Assembly (NCBI RefSeq): GCF_038397775.1
Contig: NZ_CP151650.1
Coordinates: 4,154,001 to 4,218,000 of the forward strand
From: Pseudomonas sp. RC10
Lineage (GTDB): Bacteria > Pseudomonadota > Gammaproteobacteria > Pseudomonadales > Pseudomonadaceae
Length of the DNA: 64,000 nucleotides
Reading direction: 5' to 3'
The notes under the pieces were generated by a model that had not been told where the DNA came from, made no database searches, and saw only the letters and a program-made list of their open reading frames with translations. How positions within the stretch are numbered: position 1 is the stretch's first letter; each line of letters begins with the position of its first letter. A program made the translations under genes and the position numbers. Positions 53,875 to 63,134 of the stretch are shown here, piece after piece.

Positions 53875-54585
53875 GTGAGCCATCTCATCCTGGTGGACGA
53901 CGACCTCGAAGTCCTCGCCCTCCTGCAGAAATTCCTTCAGCAACACGGCTACAGCGTGGAAGTCGCCATCGATGGGCCTTCGCTGTGGCGGGCCGTCGAG
54001 CGGCGCGCCCCGGACCTGATCATCCTCGACGTGATGCTGCCGGGGGACAGCGGCCTCGTCCTGTGCCAACGCGTGCGCGCCGAACACAACGTCGCGGTGA
54101 TCATGCTGACGGCGCTGGGCGAGCCAAGCGACCGCATCGTCGGCCTGGAACTGGGCGCCGACGATTACCTGACCAAACCCTTCGACGCCCGCGAACTGCT
54201 GGCCCGGGTGCGCGCCGTGCTCAGACGGACCGGAGAACACCAACACCCGACCCGAGAGGCGCCACGGCCGATTTTGATGTTCGCCGACTGGCAGCTGGAC
54301 GTCACGCGCCGGGAATTGCGCTCGCCGGATAACGTGATGATTCCGCTGTCCGCCGGGGAGTTCGAGCTGCTGCTGGTGTTCGCCGAGCATCCTCGTCGCG
54401 TCCTCACCCGCCAGCAGTTGCTGGACATGGCGCGGGGCGAAACCCATGACGCCTTTGATCGCAGCATCGATGTGCAGGTCAGCCGTCTGCGCCGCAAACT
54501 GGAGTCGGAAGTGACTGCGATGCCGATGATCCGCACCATTCGCAACGTGGGGTATCTGTTCACCCCTGCCGTGGTCAGTCGATGA
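53875..54585 (+). CDS. OmpR-family response regulator
   Basis: 236 residues when started at GTG 53875 (SHLILVDDDLEVLALLQKF). Phospho-acceptor Asp52 lies in PDLIILDVMLPGDSG, and the Lys in DYLTKPFDAREL. The winged helix ends with DRSIDVQVSRLRRKLE and IRTIRNVGYLFTPAV. In-frame ATG codons at 53692 and 53827 would add a non-family tail, and no start has a strong ribosome site. Overlaps the kinase gene as ATGA. Targets unknown. Confidence 0.9.
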   Translation: MSHLILVDDDLEVLALLQKFLQQHGYSVEVAIDGPSLWRAVERRAPDLIILDVMLPGDSGLVLCQRVRAEHNVAVIMLTALGEPSDRIVGLELGADDYLTKPFDARELLARVRAVLRRTGEHQHPTREAPRPILMFADWQLDVTRRELRSPDNVMIPLSAGEFELLLVFAEHPRRVLTRQQLLDMARGETHDAFDRSIDVQVSRLRRKLESEVTAMPMIRTIRNVGYLFTPAVVSR

Positions 54586-55940
54586 ACGTGGTACGGGCGG
54601 TGCGCGCCACACTGGGCCTGCCTCGCGACACCGTGGCACGCTGGATCGCCTTGACCACGGTTGCCGCCATGCTCACGTCCCTGGCGTTGAACGGCGTGGT
54701 CAGCCTGCTCGGCGGGGTGTGGGCCCGACCACCGCTCACCGAAACCGGTCTGATGGAAAAGGCGGCTGCCGTGACCCGAATCATCGATTCCGTGCCCCCG
54801 GCGCAACGGCCAGGGATCGCCAGTGCAGCCAGCGACAAGGCGTTCACCAGCCAGTGGTTGCCGCGTCACGAAGACGCCCGTATGCCACCGGTTGACGACC
54901 CGGATTTCCGCTCCGGTGGCCCGCTGCTGCGGCGGTTACTGGACAGGCCCGACGCGAGGATCGAAGCCTATGAGCCGTCGGACTGGGTGCCGCAATTGGC
55001 CGAGAGTCGCTACAGCCTGTTGATCGAGCTGCGTGACAAAAGCTGGGTGCTGTTTTCAGTGCCGACCCGCAGCTGGGGTCTGTCGGAGCTGCCGCGCAAT
55101 CTGATCATTCTCGTGCTGATTCTGTCTTCGACCCTGCTGGTGGCGCTGGTTGCCACTCGCCATCTCGCGACGCCGCTGGAGCGCTTTGCCAAGGGGGCGC
55201 GGCGTTTTGGAGTGGACTTCAAGGCGCCGCCGATTGCCGTCGAGGGACCTCGGGAAATCCGCGAAGCGATTCTGGCGTTCTACGGGATGCAGGCGCAAAT
55301 CCAGCACTTCTTACAGGACCGCACGCAAATGCTCGCGGCCATTTCCCACGACCTGCGCGCCCCGCTGACCCGCATGCGTTTGCGCGGCGAATTCATCGAA
55401 GACCCGGAGCAGCAATCGCGGCTGTTCCGGGACGTGGACGAGATGCAGGCGATGGTCAATTCGGCGCTGGAGTTCTTTCGCGATGATGCGCGGCTGGAAC
55501 AGGCTACGGCATTCGACCTGGCCGAGCTGCTGCACACCCTCGTTGATGATTTCAAGGACGCGGGCATCTACGTGTCCCTCGACGCCCCGCCACGTTACGT
55601 GTACGTAGGCCGTCCCATCGGCATCAAGCGTGCATTGGTCAACCTACTGGACAACGCCGTCAAATACGGGATGGAACCGGGGATCAGCTTGCGTGCACTG
55701 ACCGGCAGCGTCGAAATCCACGTCACCGACCGCGGCCCCGGCATCGCGCCGGAATATCAGGAAAAGGTCTTTGCCCCGTTCTTCCGCATCGAAGGCTCGC
55801 GCAACAAATACACGGGTGGCGTGGGCTTGGGGCTGCCTGCGGCACGGGCCATTGTGTTGGAGCACGGCGGCAGCCTGACGCTGGAGGCGCGGCACGGGGG
55901 TGGGCTGGAGGTCAAAATGGTGTTGCCGGTGTCGGTGTGA
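54582..55940 (+). CDS. membrane sensor histidine kinase (EnvZ-like layout)
   Basis: 452 residues. First membrane helix around 20-46, a periplasmic domain of about 120 residues, and a second helix around 172-192. A HAMP-like segment with RHLATPLERFAKGARRFGVDF, the His256 box in MLAAISHDLRAPLTRM, an N box ALVNLLDNAVKYG and G boxes DRGPGIAP and TGGVGLGLPAARAI complete it. It pairs with the regulator it overlaps by 4 bases. No ligand can be read. A 37-base perfect inverted repeat follows its stop. Confidence 0.93.
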   Translation: MNVVRAVRATLGLPRDTVARWIALTTVAAMLTSLALNGVVSLLGGVWARPPLTETGLMEKAAAVTRIIDSVPPAQRPGIASAASDKAFTSQWLPRHEDARMPPVDDPDFRSGGPLLRRLLDRPDARIEAYEPSDWVPQLAESRYSLLIELRDKSWVLFSVPTRSWGLSELPRNLIILVLILSSTLLVALVATRHLATPLERFAKGARRFGVDFKAPPIAVEGPREIREAILAFYGMQAQIQHFLQDRTQMLAAISHDLRAPLTRMRLRGEFIEDPEQQSRLFRDVDEMQAMVNSALEFFRDDARLEQATAFDLAELLHTLVDDFKDAGIYVSLDAPPRYVYVGRPIGIKRALVNLLDNAVKYGMEPGISLRALTGSVEIHVTDRGPGIAPEYQEKVFAPFFRIEGSRNKYTGGVGLGLPAARAIVLEHGGSLTLEARHGGGLEVKMVLPVSV

Positions 55941-55953
55941 ACCTGGGGATCGC

Positions 55954-56064
55954 CTTCGCGGCCGTCGTAACCTCCGGCTGCTCCCACAGGATTTGCGGCG
56001 TGTCTGTATTTCGAGACCAACGCTGAACCTGTGGGAGCAGCCGGAGGTTACGACGGCCGCGAAG
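55954..56064. repeat. 37-base perfect inverted repeat (REP family)
   Basis: Arms CTTCGCGGCCGTCGTAACCT... at 55954-55990 and their exact complement at 56028-56064, separated by 37 bases. It is the same family as the repeats at 14030 and 46702 but with fully matched arms. It lies 14 bases after the kinase stop and likely ends its transcript. Nothing else is seen up to 56229. Confidence 0.85.
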
Positions 56065-56229
56065 CGGCGGGGTGCGCGACCTGCGGGCCGATCTGCGCTG
56101 ACGCTTCAATTGATGGAACTCCCTCGGCAAACCCAGGCCCTATAGGAGTAGGCCTCCGCCCTTGAGCGGCGAGAGGCAGGCGCCGGCTCGACGCCGTGCC
56201 ATGGAATTCAATCGCTGACAGGTGACGCC

Positions 56230-56592
56230 GTGAATACATTCGTTCCGCTGGAAAAACTGGAAAAAATGGGCCGAGAAGAGCTGAAGGATTTCTACGAAAT
56301 CTGGCTCACCACGTCCGAAACCTGGCCCCAGGACCCTGCCATCTCGCAACGCGAATGCCTCTGGCGCGCCGACCGCGAGCTGACCCAGGACGTGGAAATC
56401 GACGAGGCGTTCTTCCAGAACCTGCCGCGCCTGTGGCTGGTGGTCGATGACCTGAATGACACCTCTGCCATCCGTAAAATCGAAGACGAACTGGGCAGCC
56501 ATTTCAACGAACTCGCCGTGAAGGGCGAATTCCGGCCGGTCGACAAGCCGAAAGTGTCCTGCGAAGACAAAAACACCGACTTGCGAAGCTGA
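56230..56592 (+). CDS. hypothetical protein, 120 residues
   Basis: ATG at 56230 gives MNTFVPLEKLEKMGREELKDFYEIWLTTSETWPQ; acidic and basic residues alternate through DREL and WLVVDDLNDTSAIRKIEDELGSHFNEL. No signal peptide, no membrane helix and no family I recognise. A second part reads FRPVDKPKVSCEDKNTDLRS. It stands alone between the inverted repeat at 55954 and a GNAT gene. Confidence 0.65.
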   Translation: MNTFVPLEKLEKMGREELKDFYEIWLTTSETWPQDPAISQRECLWRADRELTQDVEIDEAFFQNLPRLWLVVDDLNDTSAIRKIEDELGSHFNELAVKGEFRPVDKPKVSCEDKNTDLRS

Positions 56593-56711
56593 CCTCAAAC
56601 CCCGTGGCAGTCGATCTCCGGCTGCCACTGCAATGCTGCTACAAGCTGCGCTAATTGCCCTCCTGGTGTGTTACCGGCATCATCGGCGGTCTCGACACAA
56701 GGACCGTGCCC

Positions 56712-57230
56712 ATGCCCACCCCGTCTCTCCCTGACACTGTTCACATTCGCGACCTGCGAGGCACTGACGCTGAAGCGCTGCTCGCATTCGAAACCGAGAA
56801 CCGCGCCTGGTTCGAATCCCACATCGACCCCCGCCCCGCATCGTTCTACTCACCGCAAGGTGTGGACGAACACATTGACCGTTGCCTATCCGAGCTCGCC
56901 TTGGGTACATGGCATCCGTGCGTCATCGAAGATGCCAGCGGGCGCATCGTGGGCAGGGCCAATTTGAAGCAGATCGATGCGCAGTCCGGGACCGCGGAAG
57001 TGGGCTATCGAATCGCGGAAACGGCTGCTGGAAAGGGCTTGGCCACCCAAGCGCTCAGGCACCTCATTCAACAGGCGCACAGCCGCTGGGGGCTGACCGG
57101 GTTGGTGGCGTATGTGTTCGAGGAAAATCGGGGGTCGCAGAAGGTGCTGGCGCGGTGTGGTTTCGGCCGTGACCGCCTTGCCCTTCACGGGGAGCCCGGA
57201 AGGGAAAGGCGCTTCACACTGTCACTTTGA
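56712..57230 (+). CDS. GNAT family N-acetyltransferase (RimJ/RimL type)
   Basis: A 172-residue acetyltransferase. It starts at ATG 56712 (MPTPSLPDTVHIRDLRGTDAEALLAFETENRAWF), with VEDASGRIVGRANLKQID-type strand and the CoA loop EVGYRIAETAAGKGLATQALRHLI. The C-terminal ENRGSQKVLARCGF signature is the RimJ/RimL subfamily pattern. The earlier in-frame ATG at 56655 is less likely. It converges with actP; only 15 bases separate their stops. Confidence 0.87.
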   Translation: MPTPSLPDTVHIRDLRGTDAEALLAFETENRAWFESHIDPRPASFYSPQGVDEHIDRCLSELALGTWHPCVIEDASGRIVGRANLKQIDAQSGTAEVGYRIAETAAGKGLATQALRHLIQQAHSRWGLTGLVAYVFEENRGSQKVLARCGFGRDRLALHGEPGRERRFTLSL

Positions 57231-57245
57231 GTCCAGCATTCAGCG

Positions 57246-59147
57246 TCAGTGGCTGATCGCGTCTTCCATGCCGATGCCGCTGTCACGGCGCAACACCAGG
57301 GCACGCCATTTCTCATCGGCGTCCACGCGTCTGCGGTAGAGAAGAGTGCCCAGTATCAAAAAGATCGCGCCGAGCGGAATCGAAATCACCCCAGGGTTTT
57401 TCAACCCGATCAATGGCTGCTCCAACCCCACCAGACTGGTGGTTTCAGCGCCTGTCGCGTCGTATTTATCTTTGTTCGTCTGGAGGTTCGCCTGGGCTTT
57501 GGCGAGTGCGGCGGTCAAGGCCTTGACTGACTCATCGTTCAGGCCTGGCGCATCAAGACGGGTTTCCAGCGTTTGAATGTCCGTCGCGATACGGGTCATG
57601 GTTACGGTGGTCTCTGCGCGAATCGCCATCGGGTATTGCATGTTGGGCGAGACAAGCACTACCACGATCGCGGCCAGTGTCCCGCCGATGACGCCGCACA
57701 CCACACCGAAGACATTGCAGCGTTTCCAGTACAAGGTGCCGATCAATGCCGGGAGATTGGCCGAAGCTGCGATGGCGTAGGCGAGCCCTACCAACTGGGC
57801 GACGTTTTGCCCCTTGGCCATCAGACTTGCAGAAATGGCCACGGCGCCCACCAGAATGGCGGCCAGTTTCCCGGCCAGCATCTGCTGGCGGTCCGACGCC
57901 ACGCCCTTCTTGATGGCGCCCACGTACACGTCGTGGGCCAGTGACGACGCCGCTGCAAGGGTCAACCCCGCGACCACCGCCACGATCGTGGCGAACGCAA
58001 CGGCAGCCACCAGACCCAGCAGCACGTTGCCGGATACAGTGTCTGCCCCTCCGCCCAACAGCTGGGCCAATAAAGGCGCAGCCAGGTTGCCACCTTTATC
58101 ACCCGCGACAATCGTCGAACTGCCCACGTAATAAGCTGCCGCGAAACCCAGGAAAATGATCAGCAAGTGGCAAGCGCCGATGGCGAGCATGGCCCACAAC
58201 ACTGACTTACGCGCCGTTTGTGCATCCTTCACGGTGAAGAAACGCATGAGAATATGAGGCAAGGCCGCCGTGCCCAAGGTCAGTCCCAGGCCTAACGACA
58301 CCTGCTCCAGCGGGTTCTTCAAATACAGGCCCGGCTCGAAAAAGGTTTTCGTCACCAACGTGGGGTCTTCACCGGACGCCAATGCACGGCCATGGGAAAG
58401 ATAGTCATACAGGGCGGCTTGATGGATGAGCGACGAAAAGAACGCCGCAATATCAAGATGAAAGGGAATCAGTGCGAGCACGGCCAAACCTGCACACGCC
58501 GTCAGTAGCAAACCCGCCTTGATGATTTGCACCCAGGTGGTGGCCGTCATGCCGCCAAACGTCACGTAGGTGAGCATTAATACGCCGACCACCGCGACCG
58601 ACACTTCGTACTTGATGCCCAACAGCGCATAGAGCAGAACGGCGCCGCCGACGATTTGCGGAATCATATAGGCGATGACGATGACGACACTCGATGTCGC
58701 TGCGAGAATCTTGGACGTCCGAAAGTCATAGCGATACGCGAGCACATCGCCAAACGTGTAGCGGCCGAGGTTTCGGCAGGGCTCGGCCACGAACAACAGC
58801 ACAGGCATCAGCGCGACGAAAAAACCGATCAGGTAAAGAATGCCGTCGTAACCATACAGCGCGATCAGCCCCGACACGCCCAGAAACGCGGCGGCAGACA
58901 GGTAATCCCCGGCGATGGCGAAGCCATTCTTGACCCCCGATATGCCGCCCCCCGCGGTATAGAAGTCATGCGTGCTCTTGCCCTTTTTCGAAGCCAATCC
59001 GGTGATGACCAACGTCATCAGAATAATCGCCACAAACGCCGCCAAGGCATAGGGTTTGTGGGCTTGCGGCACCAGATCTGCCGCCTGGGAAGAGGCCGTC
59101 GCGAACATCGCGACACACCCCGCGACGCAGCGCTTAACAGTGTTCAT
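57246..59147 (-). CDS. actP: cation/acetate symporter (ActP family)
   Basis: 633 residues, sodium:solute symporter family. It has a signal-like first segment and 13 helices, with YALAAFVAIILMTLVITGLASKKGKSTHDFYTAGGGISG and NGFAIAGDYLSAAAFLGVSGLIALYGYDG typical of YjcG/ActP. A periplasmic stretch of about 60 residues (coiled-coil-like, TRIATDIQTLETRLDAPGLN) precedes the last helix. It takes up acetate and short monocarboxylates. It overlaps the DUF485 gene by 14 bases and is third in the operon with an M20 hydrolase. Confidence 0.87.
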   Translation of the reverse strand: MNTVKRCVAGCVAMFATASSQAADLVPQAHKPYALAAFVAIILMTLVITGLASKKGKSTHDFYTAGGGISGVKNGFAIAGDYLSAAAFLGVSGLIALYGYDGILYLIGFFVALMPVLLFVAEPCRNLGRYTFGDVLAYRYDFRTSKILAATSSVVIVIAYMIPQIVGGAVLLYALLGIKYEVSVAVVGVLMLTYVTFGGMTATTWVQIIKAGLLLTACAGLAVLALIPFHLDIAAFFSSLIHQAALYDYLSHGRALASGEDPTLVTKTFFEPGLYLKNPLEQVSLGLGLTLGTAALPHILMRFFTVKDAQTARKSVLWAMLAIGACHLLIIFLGFAAAYYVGSSTIVAGDKGGNLAAPLLAQLLGGGADTVSGNVLLGLVAAVAFATIVAVVAGLTLAAASSLAHDVYVGAIKKGVASDRQQMLAGKLAAILVGAVAISASLMAKGQNVAQLVGLAYAIAASANLPALIGTLYWKRCNVFGVVCGVIGGTLAAIVVVLVSPNMQYPMAIRAETTVTMTRIATDIQTLETRLDAPGLNDESVKALTAALAKAQANLQTNKDKYDATGAETTSLVGLEQPLIGLKNPGVISIPLGAIFLILGTLLYRRRVDADEKWRALVLRRDSGIGMEDAISH

Positions 59148-59478
59148 GGACTTTTCTCCAGGCGTCGGAAAACGTTGTTATTTGAATATCAATGGCTTTC
59201 ATCCGATACGCATAGATCAGGGCAAGGCCCGCAACGAAGAAGTACTGCGACACCGCAAACGCAGTCCCCACATTGACCCCACCCATCAACGGCAATACAT
59301 AAATGTCGCGAAACCACCCTGCTCCGACAATGAACGCGAAATAGTAGGTGAAAAAAACGGCACTCAGCGTGACCAGCATTCGGTTTTTTGCGGCCATGCA
59401 GCGTTCGAAAGATTCAATCGCCAACGCTTTTTCATCCGTGTGCAGCGGCGGGACGGGAAGTTGTTTGAGCGCATTCAT
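59134..59478 (-). CDS. DUF485-family membrane protein (YjcH-like)
   Basis: 114 residues with two hydrophobic helices (MLVTLSAVFFTYYFAFIVGAGWF and AVSQYFFVAGLALIYAYRM). Such YjcH-type proteins are encoded next to actP in most Gram-negatives and probably assist the symporter. ATG at 59478 is chosen over 59520. The start overlaps the M20 gene stop as ATGA, and its end overlaps actP by 14 bases. Confidence 0.87.
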   Translation of the reverse strand: MNALKQLPVPPLHTDEKALAIESFERCMAAKNRMLVTLSAVFFTYYFAFIVGAGWFRDIYVLPLMGGVNVGTAFAVSQYFFVAGLALIYAYRMKAIDIQITTFSDAWRKVHEHC

Positions 59479-60602
59479 GATTGCCAATCCTCCAGGAGCC
59501 GGGAATAAATATCGACGCATTCATGAACGCGTCTGACGCTGCACCACTCATCCGTCTGATGGGCGCAAGAAGGCTCTCCAGGACCGATGACGATCGCCGG
59601 CACTTCGCCAAACAATTCCCGGAGTACCGGACCATCAGTGAAGAACGCCACCGTCCGCACGGCTGACTGCTCACCGGTGACAAACGCGACGGATTCTGTG
59701 ACCTGCCGGATCCACGGGTTGGCGAGATCGTTCGAAAGGGCGGGTACATCCACTGTCGCTGACAACTTCACGTTGCCGCCGATATGGTCGCCCACCCTGC
59801 CGCATAGCTCGTTGTGGGAAAGGCCGCACACGGTGCGGATGTCGATCGTGAACGCTGACGTGTCCGGCACTGAGTTAACGTTCATGCCTCCCGTGATCGT
59901 GCCGATGTTTAAGGTGGGACTGCCCAGCAACGGATCGACCGGGGTGCAGAAATCAAATTGCCGCAGCTTCTGGATGGCATCGACCGCATGGTAGATGGCG
60001 TTATCACCAAGCTCGGGCATGGCACCGTGCGCGGTCTTCCCCGTGGCCTGTCCCGTCAGCCAGAGCGCGCCTTTGTGCCCGACGACACATTGATTCGCGG
60101 TCGGCTCTCCAATGAGCAACGCGCCCACGTCCAGACCGGACAGATCAAGCTCGGCCAGGCGCTTGGCGCCTTCACACCCCGTTTCCTCACCTGCGGTCAG
60201 TACAACCAACACCGGAGGCAAAGACCCGAACCGCGTCGCGAAGGTGTGCAACGCGCAAAGAAAAGCCGCGATGCCGCCTTTCATGTCCGAAGCGCCGCGG
60301 CCATAGAGACGATCACCGATCACCTCCCCGCCCAACGGCGCCTGAACCCACGGAGCCGCGCCCAGTGGGACGGTGTCGAGATGACCTGTGAAACATAACC
60401 TCGACCCGTCCGCCGAAGGGTTCCATGCCAAGAGGTTGGCCCGTCCTGGGGCGATCGACTGGACCAGCGTGGTCAACCCCAACGTTTTCAGTGCCCGCTC
60501 CAACTCTTCGACGAGGGGGCCTTCATTGCCAGGAGGGTTGATGGTGTTGGTGCAGACCAGGTGTCGCGTCAGTGCTATGGGGTCACGCAGACTTAGGGGC
60601 AC
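59475..60602 (-). CDS. M20-family deacylase (ArgE/DapE-like)
   Basis: 375 residues. Two-zinc site: FTGHLDTVPLG with His74 and Asp76, RGASDMKGGIAAF with Asp106, and LTAGEETGCEG with Glu139/Glu140. The lid domain lies in the middle. The fold covers N-acetylornithine deacetylase, succinyl-diaminopimelate desuccinylase and related N-acyl-amino acid hydrolases. First gene of an operon with a DUF485 protein and an acetate-type symporter. It overlaps the next gene as ATGA. An N-acyl compound as substrate is inferred. Confidence 0.85.
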   Translation of the reverse strand: MPLSLRDPIALTRHLVCTNTINPPGNEGPLVEELERALKTLGLTTLVQSIAPGRANLLAWNPSADGSRLCFTGHLDTVPLGAAPWVQAPLGGEVIGDRLYGRGASDMKGGIAAFLCALHTFATRFGSLPPVLVVLTAGEETGCEGAKRLAELDLSGLDVGALLIGEPTANQCVVGHKGALWLTGQATGKTAHGAMPELGDNAIYHAVDAIQKLRQFDFCTPVDPLLGSPTLNIGTITGGMNVNSVPDTSAFTIDIRTVCGLSHNELCGRVGDHIGGNVKLSATVDVPALSNDLANPWIRQVTESVAFVTGEQSAVRTVAFFTDGPVLRELFGEVPAIVIGPGEPSCAHQTDEWCSVRRVHECVDIYSRLLEDWQS

Positions 60603-60664
60603 GATAGGATTCCTATGTCAGGAGCAGGATGCCGCACCTAGACAAAGCGTTCGAAAAACGCCAT

Positions 60665-60693
60665 GTACTGGTACGTTACTTTTTTTGTACCAG
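60665..60693. promoter_or_regulatory. spaced inverted repeat GTACTGGTAC-N12-GTACCAG, MocR operator candidate
   Basis: CTGGTAC at 60668-60674 and GTACCAG at 60687-60693 are inverted with a 12-base gap, about two turns between half-sites. The left half extends to the palindrome GTACTGGTAC. It lies 63-91 bases upstream of the M20 gene and in the control region of the MocR gene at 60954. The same design recurs at 63135. The rest of the 351-base gap 60603-60953 shows no gene. Confidence 0.65.
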
Positions 60694-60953
60694 CTGAATC
60701 TATAACGACGAGGGGTGACCGTCAATCAAAAACATGAGGTGAAAGGTGTTGATGAGGCCGCGCATCCGGTACAAAAGCCCCATGTCCCGGCGTATGTCCT
60801 AGCATTTCGGCCCTGCGCATGTGCAACATCCAGGCGAAGGTGCAGGTTTGTCCCGGTTCGAGCTAAAGTATGTCTCCCTGTACCGGCGCCGGCCGGACGC
60901 GGCATGGCCCTCACGCACCCACGGCCAGGTCGCCAAGACCGTTGAGGATGATT

Positions 60954-62294
60954 ATGTTCACGTTGCAACCCCATGAAATTGCTGAAGGCAAGGCAGAATC
61001 CATACGCCGCGCCATCGAGCAGGCCATTCTCGACGACCGCCTCAAGCCGGGTGAAAGCCTTCCAACAGTGCGTAACCTCGCGGCGGACCTGGGTGTCAAC
61101 AAGAACACAGTGGTGGTTGCCTACCGACAGTTACAGGCGACGGGGCTGGTGGTGTCCGATGGCAGACGGGGTTCGATCGTGGCCAACCCCTCGTCGTCGG
61201 CGCCTTCCGCCGATGTTGGCCTGCCCCAGATGATGTCGGTGCGTGACGGCAATCCGGACATCGCGTTTCTTCCCGATGACCACGACATTCGCGACGCATT
61301 TTCCCGCATGAGCCTCGACAACCATTTGTATGGCGAGCAGCGAAACAACGCGGGGTTCGTCAAATGGGCAAAAGAGGGCTTCCTGGCGGACAACGTGCCC
61401 GTGGACAGAAGCATTTTTGTCTCCGCAGGCGCGCTGGATCTGATCGAGCGCGCGCTTGAAGCGAGCGGGCTCACTGCAGGTGACAAAGTGGCCGTGGAGG
61501 ACCCTGGCTACATGAGCCTGCTGGCGTTGACCCGCCTGATGGGCTTTGAGCTGGTGCCCCTTGCGTTCGATGATCACGGGATCGTGCCCGCCAGCCTGCA
61601 AGCGGCGGTGGACGTGGGCGTGAAGGCGGTGCTATTCAGCAGCCGCGCGCAAAATCCCACCGGTATTTCGACGTCGAAAGAGCGCGCACGGGCGCTAGCG
61701 GACATTGCCGCCCATGCCGATGACGTGCTGTTCATTGATGACGATCATTCCAGCCTGCTCCAATTGGCCGATTACCATCCATGGCATATCCGGGAGAACG
61801 GGCCTTGGCTGGTTGTCAGGTCGCTGTCCAAATTCCTGGGCCCTGATTATCGACTGGCGGTATCGACGGGAGACACCCGGACCATCGAGAGCCTCGAAAA
61901 CAGACAGGCCGTCGGCATGGGGTGGGTCAGCACCTTTTTGCAGCGCCTGGCGCTTGAGCTGCTCATCAGCCCTGCCATCCGCCGAAAAATAGCCGCCGGT
62001 GGCGCAACGTATGTCGAGCGCCATATGGCCCTGGTGACGATGCTGAAAAAGAAAGGGTTCAACGTGGCAGGCGGCGCCGGACTCAATCTGTGGTTGCCCA
62101 TCCCCGACGAGCGTGCAGTCGCCGAACGTCTGTTCGATGCGGGCTGGCTGGTGCGCACGGGGCGTGACTTCTGCGTGACACCCCAGTCCGGTATTCGAAT
62201 CACATCATCGAGAATGACACCGCAACAGAGCAGCGTGTTCGTGGAGGCGCTCCTCGCCGCACGTCACGCCGTGACCACGACGCTGTCGGCCTGA
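60954..62294 (+). CDS. MocR-type regulator (GntR helix-turn-helix with aminotransferase domain)
   Basis: 446 residues. The N-terminal winged helix includes AIEQAILDDRLKPGESLPTVRNLAADLGVNKNTVVVAYRQLQATG. The rest is a type I PLP fold with SSRAQNPTGISTSKERARALADI, IDDDHSS and RSLSKFLGPDYRLAVSTGD, where the Lys binds PLP. MocR proteins act as PLP-dependent effector-sensing regulators. GAGG precedes ATG 60954; an ATG at 60948 is an alternative. Its gene lies between the two operator-bearing transcription units. Confidence 0.9.
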   Translation: MFTLQPHEIAEGKAESIRRAIEQAILDDRLKPGESLPTVRNLAADLGVNKNTVVVAYRQLQATGLVVSDGRRGSIVANPSSSAPSADVGLPQMMSVRDGNPDIAFLPDDHDIRDAFSRMSLDNHLYGEQRNNAGFVKWAKEGFLADNVPVDRSIFVSAGALDLIERALEASGLTAGDKVAVEDPGYMSLLALTRLMGFELVPLAFDDHGIVPASLQAAVDVGVKAVLFSSRAQNPTGISTSKERARALADIAAHADDVLFIDDDHSSLLQLADYHPWHIRENGPWLVVRSLSKFLGPDYRLAVSTGDTRTIESLENRQAVGMGWVSTFLQRLALELLISPAIRRKIAAGGATYVERHMALVTMLKKKGFNVAGGAGLNLWLPIPDERAVAERLFDAGWLVRTGRDFCVTPQSGIRITSSRMTPQQSSVFVEALLAARHAVTTTLSA

Positions 62295-62318
62295 GTCTGA
62301 CGCCGACAGAACCCGACT

Positions 62319-62363
62319 GGGACGATCGATGACGGCCCATTGCGAGCCATCATCGATCGTCCC
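62319..62363. terminator. long hairpin between convergent genes
   Basis: Arms at 62319-62335 (GGGACGATCGATGACGG) and 62347-62363 pair over 17 positions with one mismatch, loop 11 bases. It lies 24 bases after the MocR stop and 36 bases after the 3' end of the opposite gene. No T run follows, so a terminator role is likely but not typical. Confidence 0.6.
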
Positions 62364-62398
62364 GTGTCACGCTGGAAAAACGGACTGATCCGGCAGAC

Positions 62399-63109
62399 TC
62401 AAGCGCGAGCCAACGTTTGGCTGGCGTGATAAGCACGTGCGGTTTCAAGGCGCTGGGCCGTGATGTTGGCCGCGCGTTCCGTCACTGTGCGCAAAATCGA
62501 CGCAGGCGCGCTTTTCGGCGAACCGGCCTGGAAAGGCGGTTCCGGGTCGTAGGCCATGTAGAGTTGCAACTCTTGGGCGACCGTCTCCCCGCGCAGCAGT
62601 GAAACCAGTACCAGCGACCCATCGATCCCGGACGTCACGCCGCCAGCGCTGACGAACTTGCCGTCGATCACGACGCGCTCATCGCTGGGGATGGCACCGA
62701 AAAAGGGCAGCGTTTCCATGGCTGTCCAATGGGTCGTCGCGCGCTTGCCCTTGAGCAAGCCAGCCCCGCCACACAAGAGCGCTCCGGTGCACACCGAGAA
62801 CACATACTTCGCGTTTGCGGCTTGCTGACGGATGAAAGAAAGCACGACCTCATCATGCATCAGGGCTTGCTGGCCATAGCCGCCCGGCACCAGCAGCACG
62901 TCGAGCTGTGGCGCCTCGTCCAGGGTCGTATCGGCCAGCAACAGCATCCCGGCCAGATCACGGACCGGATCTTTGTCCTTCCAGATGGTGAAGAACGTCG
63001 AGTTCGGGGTACGTGCCAACGCTTCGAAGGGGCCGGTGAAATCGCATTGATCCATGCCGGGAAAGATCAGGGCGCCGATCTTCAAATGGGTCTCGAGTGG
63101 AATAGTCAT
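62399..63109 (-). CDS. isonitrile-hydratase-like DJ-1/PfpI protein
   Basis: 236 residues. DJ-1 fold: LKIGALIFPGMDQCDFTGPFEALAR with the family Asp/Glu site, LLVPGGYGQQALMHDE, and the nucleophilic elbow VFSVCTGALLCGGAGLL with Cys107 after KYVF. It ends FVSAGGVTSGIDGSLVLV. This is the pattern of InhA isonitrile hydratase from Pseudomonas putida, which makes N-substituted formamides. Other DJ-1 paralogues such as amidases or regulators are possible. Its promoter has the same spaced operator as the M20 gene. Confidence 0.8.
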   Translation of the reverse strand: MTIPLETHLKIGALIFPGMDQCDFTGPFEALARTPNSTFFTIWKDKDPVRDLAGMLLLADTTLDEAPQLDVLLVPGGYGQQALMHDEVVLSFIRQQAANAKYVFSVCTGALLCGGAGLLKGKRATTHWTAMETLPFFGAIPSDERVVIDGKFVSAGGVTSGIDGSLVLVSLLRGETVAQELQLYMAYDPEPPFQAGSPKSAPASILRTVTERAANITAQRLETARAYHASQTLARA

Positions 63110-63134
63110 GTTCGCTCCAACAGTATCAAGGTTC

